From Singulisphaera sp. GP187 (GTDB lineage: Bacteria > Planctomycetota > Phycisphaerae > Phycisphaerales > SM1A02): 44,063 bases of DNA. Of the stretch, positions 25,760-34,031 are shown in pieces (position 1 is the stretch's first letter; every line of letters begins with the position of its first letter). Below the pieces are notes generated by a model. That model was not told the origin of the DNA, did not search any database, and worked only from the letters and a program-made list of their open reading frames with translations. The stretch lies in assembly GCA_945862215.1 (NCBI GenBank), contig CAMAXY010000018.1:1-44063 (forward strand), read 5' to 3'. The position numbers were made by a program, and so were the translations under genes.

Positions 25760-26782
25760 TCATTTCACGCCATCTTTCAATGCCATCATCGCAACCATAT
25801 CAACGCAGCGATTTGCGTATCCGCATTCATTGTCATACCAAGAGACAAGTTTGAAGAATCGATCATTCAGTTGCACCGACGCTTTCACGTCGAAGATAGA
25901 AGATCGAGAATCGCCGATGAAATCGCTCGAAACGACTTCGTCATCGGTGACGCCAAGCACACCTTGCATCGGCCCATCCGCGGCGGCGTGCATGCACTTG
26001 GTGATTTCTTCCAGCGATGTCGGGCGCTCGGATCGGAAAGTCAGATCGACGCACGAGACGTTCGCCGTCGGCACGCGAAAGGCCATACCAGTCAACTTGC
26101 CTTTGACCGCAGGCAAGCAAAGCGCGACAGCTTTCGCTGCGCCAGTCGAACTTGGAATGATGTTCATGTATCCGTTTCGACCACCGCGCCAATCTTTCTT
26201 ACTCGGACCATCTTGAGTTGGCTGCGTGGCGGTGACGGAATGGACTGTCGTCATCAATCCTTCTTCAAGTCCACAGGAATCCAGAATGACTTTGATCACT
26301 GGCGCAAGGCAATTCGTGGTGCACGATGCGTTGGAAATGATTCGGTCCTTCTCTGGGTTGTATGCAGAGTGATTCACTTTATAAACAAGCGTTGGAACTT
26401 CTTTCTCGCTCTTAGTCGGCGCCGAAATCAGCACGCGTCGGCATCCCGCATCGAGATGCTTCTTTGCATCTTCCGCGGTCGTGAAAAAACCAGTGGACTC
26501 GATCACATAATCAACTCCCATCGCCTTCCACGGCAACAAAGACGGATCTTTGATCGCAGTGCACTTGGTTCGATGAGCACCGTGGACAATCTCTTCGCCT
26601 TCGGCATGAACGTTTTCCCCAAAGCGTCCGTGCATCGTGTCATATCGCAACAAGTATGCAAGGTTGTCCGCAGGAACAAGATCGTTCACCGCAACAATTT
26701 CAATATCGCTGCGATGCGATGCGATTCGATAGACCAAACGACCGATGCGACCAAATCCGTTTATTGCGACTCGAATTGCCAT
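25760..26782 (-). CDS. gap: Glyceraldehyde-3-phosphate dehydrogenase
   Basis: A 340-residue enzyme catalysing oxidative phosphorylation of glyceraldehyde 3-phosphate in glycolysis. NAD-binding INGFGRIGR at the N-terminus, Asp34 (AVNDL) favouring NAD over NADP, catalytic Cys154 in SNASCTTNC and His181 in TVHSVTATQ are all present, as is the substrate-site SSTGAAKAV. The C-terminal [11 protein letters not shown] is standard. AGGAG sits just before the ATG. It follows the SDR gene by 63 bases and precedes the adaptor gene by 35, all on the minus strand; whether these are one transcript is uncertain. Confidence 0.97.
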   Translation of the reverse strand: MAIRVAINGFGRIGRLVYRIASHRSDIEIVAVNDLVPADNLAYLLRYDTMHGRFGENVHAEGEEIVHGAHRTKCTAIKDPSLLPWKAMGVDYVIESTGFFTTAEDAKKHLDAGCRRVLISAPTKSEKEVPTLVYKVNHSAYNPEKDRIISNASCTTNCLAPVIKVILDSCGLEEGLMTTVHSVTATQPTQDGPSKKDWRGGRNGYMNIIPSSTGAAKAVALCLPAVKGKLTGMAFRVPTANVSCVDLTFRSERPTSLEEITKCMHAAADGPMQGVLGVTDDEVVSSDFIGDSRSSIFDVKASVQLNDRFFKLVSWYDNECGYANRCVDMVAMMALKDGVK

Positions 26783-26845
26783 GGTGCTCCTATGAAGTGA
26801 GAATCGAAAGTGAGATCAAAAGTAGAACCTGAAAGAATAGCTCTT

Positions 26846-27703
26846 TCACGGCACCTTGGTCGTCGCCTTTGGACTGTGTGCTCGTCGGCGACTCGGCCTC
26901 TTGGCTTCACGTCGAAGAACCATATCGAGCATCCAAGGAAATGCCGTAAAGAGCGCGCTAGAAAGTCGAACGATGCGACTTGTCCAGACTTCCGATCTTG
27001 GTCTGCGTAAGCATGCAATGATTGCATCTGCCACTCGATCTGGACTCTGGATGAACCACTTGGGGGCATGCTCTGGAATACTTGCTCCCTGCGTCCCACT
27101 GCGCAGCGAACTCTCGCTGAAAAATTCTGTCGTTGTCGTAATGGGATGAACGCTTGCGACTTCAATATGGTCGGCCGCAAGTTCGAATCGCATGGCTCGA
27201 CAGATCGATTCTTGTGCGGCCTTTGATGCGGCATAGGCACCAAGATTTGGCATCGAAAATTTCGAAAGGCAACTCGAACACATCAAGAGATGTCCAGGTC
27301 GCTTTGCTGCGCAGAGTCGCTTTGCAGATTCGCGCAGCAACGCAACGGACGAGAAGAAATTCACTTCAAACATTGCGCGAAGTTCCGTGTCTTCCATCAA
27401 GTGAACGGGTCGTTCCATTCCATAACCCGCATTTGCAAAGACGATGTCGAATCTGCCAAAGTGATTCTCGGCTTCATCCAGGACTGCAGCCACATGCTGC
27501 ATGTCCGAAACATCTCCAACGATGACATGCGCACTTCTTCCAAGATCACGGACTGACTTCGCCACTTCTTCAAGTCTGGCACGTCGCCGCGCGACAAGCA
27601 CCACATCAATTCCAGCCTTCGCCATCGCGCGTGCGGTGGCAGCGCCGATGCCACTGGACGCTCCAGTGATGATCGCGACTTTTCCTTCGAGTTGAATTGC
27701 CAT
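26846..27703 (-). CDS. Short-chain dehydrogenase/reductase
   Basis: A 285-residue classical SDR: TGASSGIG at residues 14-21, a NAG motif in IVFANAGYG, active-site Ser in LLMCSSCLSKF, and YAASK. The C-terminus is extended relative to the usual 250 residues by a region with AFPWMLDMVLRREAKR and a basic Ser/Arg-rich tail, similar to the DltE/YqjQ-like subgroup often annotated as acting on lipid or sugar substrates. It lies 20 bases after the aldose epimerase gene on the same strand, so co-transcription is likely. Substrate unknown. Confidence 0.88.
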   Translation of the reverse strand: MAIQLEGKVAIITGASSGIGAATARAMAKAGIDVVLVARRRARLEEVAKSVRDLGRSAHVIVGDVSDMQHVAAVLDEAENHFGRFDIVFANAGYGMERPVHLMEDTELRAMFEVNFFSSVALLRESAKRLCAAKRPGHLLMCSSCLSKFSMPNLGAYAASKAAQESICRAMRFELAADHIEVASVHPITTTTEFFSESSLRSGTQGASIPEHAPKWFIQSPDRVADAIIACLRRPRSEVWTSRIVRLSSALFTAFPWMLDMVLRREAKRPSRRRAHSPKATTKVP

Positions 27704-27723
27704 CGCAAATCAAAATAGCAGAA

Positions 27724-28656
27724 TTAGCAGAGTTTTCTGCGCATCTGGAATATCGCTTGGGCTCGCTCACCGGATGCGATGACGGTTGGCATATCTGTCA
27801 ATGCAGATGTAGCGGTTGTCATTGGTTCTGCACATGCAAATGTTGCGTTTGTCGGCGAATAGACCTGAAGAAAGTTGTATCCCCCTTCGAAGCGGATTTC
27901 CGTGCGATCACTGCCGTCGATGATTGCAATGCTGGTGCTCCCTGAACTCGGTTCAATTTCAAAGAGCGAATCTTGATTCTGCCCAACCGCCTCCGTCGAT
28001 GCGCCAATCCAATCACTTTTTGGCGTGGCGAGAATTGGAAGCCCGCTTGGTGCCAGAGCAACTGGTCGACGGCGAGGAAGTTCGATTTGCGCAGACGCCG
28101 CATTAGCAACCGCCATATATGGATGCCAACCGAATGCGATCGCAACAGCCTGACCGTGATCCGCTTCGATGATCGTGGTCACGGTCAATGTCGCAGCGGA
28201 TGAATCGCGTGCGACTTCCCAGATCACTTTAAGTGTGTGAGCGAATGGATATGCAGCCATCAATGTTGGGTGATCGCTCCATCGAATCGACGCTTCAAGA
28301 CGACTTGGCGATGGCTGATTCAAAGTCCATTCGCTCCATCGCAGCAGTAATCCGTGAATTGGCAATCCAGTTGAATCGCGTTTCAATTTCGCGTCGACTG
28401 AAAGATTGACCGCGCGTCCAGCAACTTGAAAATGATCGCTGCGCAAGCGATTGGCGTATGGATAGAGCAGAGGCACTCCGCCTGTGCGCGACGCACGCAA
28501 AAATTCTTCACGAGGCGATGGCAATGCGAGGACTTCGCGGTCATTGACCCGCCAACTTGTTGCGACGCACCCTGCATCTGGTTCAATAACAAGTGTGTTT
28601 GATGCAGAATCAATCAGTTGAATTGGATTGGTCACTCTTGCAAAGTACCACCACAT
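27724..28656 (-). CDS. Aldose 1-epimerase family protein
   Basis: A 310-residue galactose-mutarotase-like protein. Conserved features are the substrate-binding Asn-Arg in YPYANRLR, the histidine in GLPIHGLLL, and GWHPYMAV with the second histidine; a late Glu in the DRTEIRFEGG region is a plausible catalytic base. The exact start is uncertain: the ATG at 28656 and a GTG at 28635 are both possible, and neither has a strong ribosome site. The gene is divergent from the channel gene at 28687, leaving about 30 bases if the ATG is used, so the two promoters must overlap coding sequence. Role: interconversion of sugar anomers. Confidence 0.82.
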   Translation of the reverse strand: MWWYFARVTNPIQLIDSASNTLVIEPDAGCVATSWRVNDREVLALPSPREEFLRASRTGGVPLLYPYANRLRSDHFQVAGRAVNLSVDAKLKRDSTGLPIHGLLLRWSEWTLNQPSPSRLEASIRWSDHPTLMAAYPFAHTLKVIWEVARDSSAATLTVTTIIEADHGQAVAIAFGWHPYMAVANAASAQIELPRRRPVALAPSGLPILATPKSDWIGASTEAVGQNQDSLFEIEPSSGSTSIAIIDGSDRTEIRFEGGYNFLQVYSPTNATFACAEPMTTATSALTDMPTVIASGERAQAIFQMRRKLC

Positions 28657-28686
28657 CTTGCTTGTCGGCGTATCTTGCGCTCAATC

Positions 28687-29817
28687 ATGCTTGCTGAGTT
28701 TTTTATTGCTTTCGCGCTTGCACAGTCCACGCCGGCGGCAAGTACGCCGACGGCAAGTACGCCAGCGGCAGTATCGGCAACCACTCCGAGAATTCTGCAA
28801 GTTGGCACGACAACGCGCAGACCTTATTCCTGGCAGCAGTCAGATGGGACTTGGACTGGACCTGCGATTCAACTCTGGGACAAAATTGCGAAACAGGCTG
28901 GTCTTCAATATCAATTGAAGGGTTATACATCTGAAGAACTCAGTTCTCTTGAACTCAACTCATACAAAACGGTTAGGTCGATAGATGTCTTTGCCAGCGG
29001 CGTCGAAATCAATGCAGTCCAAAACAATATTTGCGATTTTTCTCAGCCGTTTGATGCTGGCGGATATTCACTTGTCACTCATACTCGAGGAGTCACTCTT
29101 CCTCGAACCATCATCAAAAGAGTCATGACTTTCGATGTCTTGGTCTGGCTGATTTTTATGCTGATTGCTACGGTTATTTCGGGGAGCGTTATCCGTCTCG
29201 TCGAGAAAAAGAATAATCCAGCTCATTTCGCAAATAAAGACTCATTCGTGAACGGCTTGTGGTGGGCGATCAGCACTCTCAGCACAGTTGGATACGGAGA
29301 CTTTGTACCGAAGACTCGGGCGGGAAAACTGGTGGGCGGAATTTGGATTTTCATCTCCATCATTCTTGTGGCGATTTTTTCTGCGACGATCGTTGCGACC
29401 CTGACTGTTGGACAGTTGACTCCATACTTCAAATCCATCAAAAGTATGAAGTCAAACCTTGTAGGCATCATCGAGCTTCCAAACAGCCGATATGTTGCCA
29501 ACAAACTTGGTGTTATGCCACGGATTTACATCACTCCAGACGATGCATTCGCCGCGCTTGAAAGTAATGAAATCGAGGGCTTTCTGCATCCGACCAACGA
29601 ACTGCGTTCGTTGCTCTCAATTCGTGGGGATTCCCAACTCCTTCTCCTTCCGACTGAGGTCATCCGAGGATTCGTCGGGTTTGGGCTCAATAAAGATCTC
29701 GATATTGAAACTGTGCGCAAGATCAATTCTGAGCTCATCAAGATCATTGAATCACCAGAGTGGATCGATACCGCTCGAGCAATGGATGATCCCCAAAACG
29801 CAAAGGATGCAAATTGA
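28687..29817 (+). CDS. Prokaryotic ionotropic glutamate-receptor-like potassium channel (GluR0 type)
   Basis: A 376-residue protein whose domain order is that of Synechocystis GluR0: export signal; first half of a periplasmic-type ligand-binding domain (about 35-140, ending CDFSQPFDAGGYSLV); membrane helix 1 (about 148-173); re-entrant pore loop LWWAISTLSTVGYGDFVP with the K+ filter TVGYGD at 200-205; membrane helix 2 (about 217-242, WIFISIILVAIFSATIVATL); then the second half of the ligand domain (NLVGIIELPNSRYVANKL to the end). In the family an Arg before DFSxP binds the ligand carboxylate; here that position reads INAVQNNICDFS, so the Arg seems to be Gln. The ligand is therefore uncertain. 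The stop overlaps the TTG start of the BtpA-family gene. Confidence 0.9.
   Translation: MLAEFFIAFALAQSTPAASTPTASTPAAVSATTPRILQVGTTTRRPYSWQQSDGTWTGPAIQLWDKIAKQAGLQYQLKGYTSEELSSLELNSYKTVRSIDVFASGVEINAVQNNICDFSQPFDAGGYSLVTHTRGVTLPRTIIKRVMTFDVLVWLIFMLIATVISGSVIRLVEKKNNPAHFANKDSFVNGLWWAISTLSTVGYGDFVPKTRAGKLVGGIWIFISIILVAIFSATIVATLTVGQLTPYFKSIKSMKSNLVGIIELPNSRYVANKLGVMPRIYITPDDAFAALESNEIEGFLHPTNELRSLLSIRGDSQLLLLPTEVIRGFVGFGLNKDLDIETVRKINSELIKIIESPEWIDTARAMDDPQNAKDAN
28726..28770 (+). repeat. Three tandem 15-base units in the channel gene
   Basis: Units at 28726-28740, 28741-28755 and 28756-28770 follow the pattern agTACGCCnnCGGCA with a few changes. They encode a Ser-Thr-Pro-Ala-Ala type repeat just after the signal peptide of the glutamate-receptor-like protein. 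The repeat is in frame and could expand or contract without breaking the gene, altering only the linker before the ligand domain. Confidence 0.85.
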
Positions 29818-30635
29818 ACGCGACTCGCAATGATCACAAGTTTCTCTTCGGCCGTCAGCACGCTCTCATTGGAATGGTCCACTTTCGCGCGCTCCCTGGC
29901 ACGCCTTCGTCCAACATGCGACCCGCGGAAATCGTCGCAAAGGCCGTCGCCGAAGCGCGGCAATTGGAATCCGCAGGCTTCGACGCATTGATCGTCGAGA
30001 ACATGCACGATCGGCCATACCTTGCTGATGCATCTGGAGCGGACACTGTTGCGGCATTCGCAGTGGCGACTGCGGCGGTCGTGAACGCGGTCAACATTCC
30101 TGTTGGCGTTCAAATTCTTTCTGGCGCAAATCTTGCGGCTCTTGCCGTAGCGCACGCAGCGGGCGCATCTTTTGTTCGTGCAGAAGGATTTGTCTTCGCA
30201 GCGGTTGCCGACGAAGGATTGTTGGCCAACGCATGTGCTGGAGAATTGCTGCGCGAGCGCAAACGCCTCGGGGCAGAGTCGATCAAGATTTACGCTGATT
30301 TACGCAAGAAACACTCCTCTCATGCACTGACGGCGGACTTGGATATGGCTGCTTGGGTGCGTGCGGCGGAGTTCTTCCAAGCGGACGGGATGATCGTGAC
30401 TGGAACCGAAACCGCCGTCGAACCAGATGCGGCAGAGCTTGCAATGGCTCGCGCGACCACAAAGTTGCCAGTGCTTGCAGGCAGCGGAGCGACGCCAGAA
30501 AATCTCGCGCGGATTTTCCGTAGCGCCGACGCGATCATTGTTGGCAGCACGCTGAAAGTAGACGGATTGTGGTCCAACGAACTCGACCCAGCACGAATCA
30601 GCGCGATTGTCCGAGCCCGCGACAACGTGAAGTGA
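29814..30635 (+). CDS. BtpA/SgcQ family protein (TIM-barrel)
   Basis: A 273-residue protein with the BtpA signature: HALIGMVHFRALPGTP, ESAGFDALIVENMHDRPY, NIPVGVQILSGANLAALAVA, ADGMIVTGTETAV and VLAGSGATPENL. The fold is a (beta/alpha)8 barrel. BtpA is required for photosystem I stability in cyanobacteria, while SgcQ-type relatives in other bacteria sit in sugar or nucleoside loci; their reaction is not settled. The TTG start overlaps the stop of the channel gene (TTGA), so the two are translationally coupled. Why a ligand-gated channel and a BtpA protein should be coupled is not clear. Confidence 0.88.
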   Translation: MNATRNDHKFLFGRQHALIGMVHFRALPGTPSSNMRPAEIVAKAVAEARQLESAGFDALIVENMHDRPYLADASGADTVAAFAVATAAVVNAVNIPVGVQILSGANLAALAVAHAAGASFVRAEGFVFAAVADEGLLANACAGELLRERKRLGAESIKIYADLRKKHSSHALTADLDMAAWVRAAEFFQADGMIVTGTETAVEPDAAELAMARATTKLPVLAGSGATPENLARIFRSADAIIVGSTLKVDGLWSNELDPARISAIVRARDNVK

Positions 30636-30649
30636 CCTTGCGCGGTGTT

Positions 30650-30744
30650 GCTCCCCTCAGTTTGCGGGCCAAGGCTTACGGGTTAAGGCTTACGGGCAGA
30701 TAGTAAGGCTGCAGCATTACGATTTGCCCGTAACTAAGGGGTGC
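30650..30744. repeat. Imperfect long palindrome between genes
   Basis: The 171-base gap between the BtpA-family gene and the transaminase gene is largely one inverted repeat. The ends (GCTCCCCTCAGTT and AACTAAGGGGTGC) are near complements; inside, TTACGGGCA (30690-30698) pairs perfectly with TGCCCGTAA (30725-30733), and within that loop GTAA/TTAC flank the palindrome GCTGCAGC. The left side also carries a direct repeat, AAGGCTTACGGG, twice. This could be a REP/MITE-like element or an RNA hairpin acting as a processing or termination signal. No T-run follows. Confidence 0.65.
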
Positions 30745-30806
30745 GTCGCTGAATTTGTTTATTCGATGAACAAGTTTGCGCCTCCGTGACGATGTAAAGT
30801 CTTCCA

Positions 30807-31703
30807 ATGCAAGTATGGCTCAACGGTCGACTCGTCAATGCGCAAGATGCCAAGATCAGCGTCTTTGATAGAGGTTTTCTCTTTGGAGACGGCGTCTATG
30901 AAGTCGTTCGTTTTTTCGGCGGAGGGCCGGTTGGAATGGATCTGCATATCGCGCGACTTGCACGCAGTCTTGCGCTGACTCGCATTGAAGGATTCGACGC
31001 TGCGCAACTGCAATCGATCTCGACTGCGCTGATCGAGAAAAACGGATGGCCAAATGCATCGATCTACTTGCAAGTTTCGCGCGGCGCTGCACCGACGCGG
31101 ACGCATATGCCGCCAAAGGGACTCGTGCCGACTGTCTTTGCATGCGCATCGGAGTGTGGCGGTATTGAAGAGCTCGAAACGCCCACGACCGCTGCGTGCG
31201 CCGTGGTTCAGGACGAACGGTGGCATCGCTGCGAAATTAAATCCATTGCTCTTCTGGGCAATTTGCTGCCCATGCTTGCTGTTGCGCCAACTGGAAACGA
31301 AGAAGCGATTCTTGTTCGCAGTGGATTCGTCAGCGAAGGGACGACATCGAATGTTTTCGCCGTCGTGCGCGGACAACTTGTTACGCCGCCGGTGGACACA
31401 ACGCCAGAGATTCTCAATGGTGTGATGCGCACTCGGTTGCTTGAAGCGTGCGTCCATGCCGGCATTCCCTGCTCCGTTCGACCAATCTGCGAAGAAGATT
31501 TGCGCGGCGCATCAGAAATTATCTTGACTGCAAGCCGCAGAATGTTTTCAGCAGTGACATCGCTCGATGGACATTCGGTTGGTTGCGGAATGATCGGACC
31601 GATTGCAACGCGAGCGAATGCTGCATTGGTCCAACTCCTGCGCCGCGAATGCGGACTTGCGACTTTCGCCGCATCGTCGTCCGCCCCTATACTCGCTTCG
31701 TGA
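30807..31703 (+). CDS. dat: D-amino-acid transaminase (class IV aminotransferase)
   Basis: A 298-residue PLP enzyme. Residue numbers coincide with the Bacillus D-amino-acid transaminase: Tyr31 in FGDGVYEV, Arg98 and His100 in PTRTHM (the D-specific carboxylate trap), PLP Lys145 in CEIKSIALLGN, and Glu177 in GFVSEGTTSNVF. This argues for D-amino-acid rather than branched-chain specificity; the reaction exchanges the amino group between D-Ala and 2-oxoglutarate to give D-Glu for peptidoglycan. It is the first gene of a tight plus-strand cluster: its stop overlaps the GTG of the pantothenate-kinase gene. Confidence 0.9.
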   Translation: MQVWLNGRLVNAQDAKISVFDRGFLFGDGVYEVVRFFGGGPVGMDLHIARLARSLALTRIEGFDAAQLQSISTALIEKNGWPNASIYLQVSRGAAPTRTHMPPKGLVPTVFACASECGGIEELETPTTAACAVVQDERWHRCEIKSIALLGNLLPMLAVAPTGNEEAILVRSGFVSEGTTSNVFAVVRGQLVTPPVDTTPEILNGVMRTRLLEACVHAGIPCSVRPICEEDLRGASEIILTASRRMFSAVTSLDGHSVGCGMIGPIATRANAALVQLLRRECGLATFAASSSAPILAS

Positions 31704-32485
31704 CTGCAATCCTCGCCATTTCTATCGGAAACACCCGTACGCACATTGGCCGCTTTCTTGACGGCGCAGAAGAACTCGATGCGAGCGAGCAAATTCTAAA
31801 CACCGAATCCGAACTGATCGTTGAACGCATCGCGCATCACTGGGAGAATCTCGATGACGACGAGGCCGTCGTGGCGATTGCAAGCGTGAACGACGTATTT
31901 GCAAAGCCACTTGAAGCGCGCATCTCTGGAAGACTCGGCGTCGATGTCTCTCGCATCGGTCGTGATATTGCTCCTGCGATTTCGACGAAGCTCGATCCCA
32001 AGGCGAAGACTGGCGTCGATCGTTTACTCTGTGCGACTGCGGCGTTCCATCGCCTCAAGCAAGCGTGCATTGTGATTGATGCGGGGACTGCGATCACGAT
32101 CGACTTTGTCGATGGCGTTGGGACTTTTCACGGCGGCGTGATTGCCCCTGGCGCTCAAATGCAATTGAATGCGCTGCACGAACACACCGATGCCCTGCCC
32201 CAACTTTCGTTTGCGATACCCGACAACGAACCGCACGGTCGCAATACAGAACAAGCGATGCTGCAAGGAGTCTTTTTTGGTATTCGCGGACTTGTGCAGC
32301 GCATGATCGAGCGTTATGCCGACTCATTTGGATCTTTCCCGATGGTTGTCGCGACTGGCGGCGATGCGCAAGCGATCTTGGAAAACGAAGACTTCGTCGA
32401 TCGAGTTGTTCCCGACCTGATTTTGCTTGGGATCGCTATTTCCGTCATCGCTGGATTCGTCGATGAATCAGCAGCCGAAGAATAA
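31700..32485 (+). CDS. coaX: Type III pantothenate kinase
   Basis: A 261-residue CoaX, the first enzyme of coenzyme A synthesis (pantothenate to 4'-phosphopantothenate). Family motifs visible are GVDRLLCATAAF (Asp108), IDAGTAITIDFVD (127-135) and HGGVIAPGAQM. The N-terminal phosphate loop normally reads DxGNT; here it is SIGNTRTHIG with Ser8 in place of the Asp, a notable change at a residue usually needed for ATP/metal binding. The GTG at 31700 overlaps the transaminase stop (GTGA) and is the only start that gives a normal N-terminus. Its own 3' end overlaps the GTPase gene by 23 bases. Confidence 0.9.
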   Translation: MTAILAISIGNTRTHIGRFLDGAEELDASEQILNTESELIVERIAHHWENLDDDEAVVAIASVNDVFAKPLEARISGRLGVDVSRIGRDIAPAISTKLDPKAKTGVDRLLCATAAFHRLKQACIVIDAGTAITIDFVDGVGTFHGGVIAPGAQMQLNALHEHTDALPQLSFAIPDNEPHGRNTEQAMLQGVFFGIRGLVQRMIERYADSFGSFPMVVATGGDAQAILENEDFVDRVVPDLILLGIAISVIAGFVDESAAEE

Positions 32486-33545
32486 ATCACAGATCGAATT
32501 GATCTGGGAGACACCGCCCTGCGCTGGAGCGGTGGCAATCGGCAGATTAAATTCACTTGATGCCACGGCGCTCGATGCGGTGCTGTGCGAGTTGATGGGG
32601 CGAACTCTCAATGAAAAATCCGCTGCGAAAGTCGGCCAGATCGTGCACGCAAACTTTGCGGACATCGACGATGGATTGATCGTGCGCTTGTCAGAAACAA
32701 GTGCGTTAATCATGCCCCATGGTGGACCACGAATTGTTGCGCGAATTGATGCGCGACTCGATACATGGATGCGAGCGCACGGCCAGAGCGAGTCTCGCGA
32801 ACAAACGCGCAAAGATTCTGCTGCGCAAGAAAGTACAAAATGCCAACTGGCATATCCCGAAGCTCGCTGCTTTCGCGAAGCCCTCGCACTTTCTGCAATC
32901 TCGACCGCTGCGAGTGCGCGCGCAATTCCGATCTTGCTTGCGCAGCCAAAGCGAATCGCCGCCGCAGTTGCGCGCGGATGGGTGGTTGATGCGAATTCGA
33001 TTTCTCGTGCGCAGCGACTTGCTCGCTTGCTTCATCCTCCGCGTATTGTTGCCGTCGGCGCAGCGAATGTAGGAAAGTCATCGCTCTTGAACGCAGTCGC
33101 TGGCCGTACGGTCGCAATCGCGATGGACTTTGCTGGAACGACTCGCGATGCAGTCGCAGCGCGCGTCGAACTTGATGGACTCGTTGCGGACTGGTTCGAT
33201 ACGCCAGGAATTCGCGAGACGAATGATCCTGTTGAAGCCGCCGCGCAAAGCATCGCTGCGAAGTTGCGCACTGGAGCAAGTTTGATTCTCCAGATTTCTG
33301 CTCCAGGGCAGCCCAGCCCGCGTGTTGAATCTGATGTGCCGAGTATCAAAGTTTGCACGCGCATCGATCTCGATCCAAGATGCGAATCTGCGGAGGCGTG
33401 CGCAGCAAGCGTGCATGTCAGTGCGACGCAGCGAACTGGGTTTGTTGAACTCGCGTGCGCAATTCGGCGCGCAATGATTTGTGACGACGACTTCTCCAGC
33501 GACGAGCCATGGATTTTTCATCCAGAGTTGATCGCTAGAACATAG
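32463..33545 (+). CDS. MnmE/TrmE-like GTPase, divergent and short
   Basis: A 360-residue protein. The C-terminal part is a TrmE-type G domain: G1 GAANVGKSS (199-207), G2 GTTRD (225-229), G3 DTPG (246-249) and a G5-like VSATQRTG. The G4 guanine-specificity motif is CTRIDL rather than NKxD. The N-terminal region (AIGRLNSLDATALDAVL, LPHGG-like MPHGGPR) recalls the MnmE folate domain. E. coli MnmE has about 454 residues and ends in CxGK for tRNA U34 modification; here the tail stops at HPELIART without it. It may therefore be a paralogue not acting in tRNA modification. It overlaps coaX and ends the dat-coaX cluster. Confidence 0.8.
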   Translation: MNQQPKNKSQIELIWETPPCAGAVAIGRLNSLDATALDAVLCELMGRTLNEKSAAKVGQIVHANFADIDDGLIVRLSETSALIMPHGGPRIVARIDARLDTWMRAHGQSESREQTRKDSAAQESTKCQLAYPEARCFREALALSAISTAASARAIPILLAQPKRIAAAVARGWVVDANSISRAQRLARLLHPPRIVAVGAANVGKSSLLNAVAGRTVAIAMDFAGTTRDAVAARVELDGLVADWFDTPGIRETNDPVEAAAQSIAAKLRTGASLILQISAPGQPSPRVESDVPSIKVCTRIDLDPRCESAEACAASVHVSATQRTGFVELACAIRRAMICDDDFSSDEPWIFHPELIART

Positions 33546-33568
33546 ATCGGCGATTGCTTTGCAGTTCC

Positions 33569-33724
33569 GCTGCTTGATTCGCGTCTCCGCCGTGGAAAAG
33601 TTTGCTCGGGCGAGTTCCGCAGGCGGCTGACGGAACTTGGAAACAAAATTTCGTAAACCGGATCGTGTCAGTCGCCGAGGACTGTCTGAGCCCCGAGCAA
33701 ATTTTTCTGCGGCGCTCACACAAA
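33569..33724 (+). ncRNA. Structured repeat element, copy 1 (candidate RNA)
   Basis: A 156-base unit repeated at 33818-33973 with 16 differences and no gaps. Positions 33588-33610 pair with 33692-33714 in 23 consecutive pairs, three of them G-U and none mismatched. Inside, 33622-33631 pair with 33667-33676 (10 pairs, one G-U), enclosing a 35-base A-rich loop. Between the two stems is an asymmetric internal loop with a possible short helix (33613-33618 with 33679-33683). All G-U pairs are allowed only if the plus strand is the RNA; on the minus strand they would be A-C. It follows the dat-coaX-GTPase cluster by 24 bases. I do not recognise it as a known RNA family. Confidence 0.6.
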
Positions 33725-33750
33725 AACACACAACAAATCAGTTGAGTCCA

Positions 33751-33769
33751 CGCCGCGCTCGCTGCGGCG
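33751..33769. repeat. GC-rich hairpin after repeat copy 1
   Basis: CGCCGC (33751-33756) pairs with GCGGCG (33764-33769) across a 7-base loop. A very similar hairpin lies after copy 2 at 34032-34049, so each structured unit is followed, after an A/C-rich spacer, by a CGCCGC hairpin. There is no T-run on either side. Confidence 0.55.
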
Positions 33770-33817
33770 ATTGTTGGTGTGCTGTGATGTTCCGTACTTG
33801 CAGTTCCCTTCTGTTCG

Positions 33818-33973
33818 GCTGCTTGATCTGCGTGTCCGCCGTGGAAAAGTTTGCTCGGGCGAGTTCCGCAGGCGGTCGACTGCACTTGTAAACATATTTT
33901 CGCAAACCAGATCGTGTCGACCGCCGAGGACTGTCTGAGCCCCGAGCGAATTTTTCTGCGGCGCTCACACAAA
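33818..33973 (+). ncRNA. Structured repeat element, copy 2 (candidate RNA)
   Basis: Same length as copy 1, offset by 249 bases. The outer stem is 33837-33859 with 33941-33963; the A-to-G change at 33948 turns an A-U pair into a G-U pair. The inner stem is 33871-33880 with 33916-33925: GGCGGTCGAC with GTCGACCGCC, perfectly paired. Compared with copy 1 (GGCGGCTGAC with GTCAGTCGCC), two base pairs changed on both sides (C-G to U-A, U-A to C-G) and one G-U became G-C. That is covariation preserving the helix. The 35-base loop and the flanks carry most of the remaining substitutions. After it come A/C-rich CTCACAAA-type repeats up to about 34030. Confidence 0.6.
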
Positions 33974-34031
33974 CTCACAAACTCACGCACATTTTCCACG
34001 GCACTCAAACAAACTCTCACAAACTCACACT

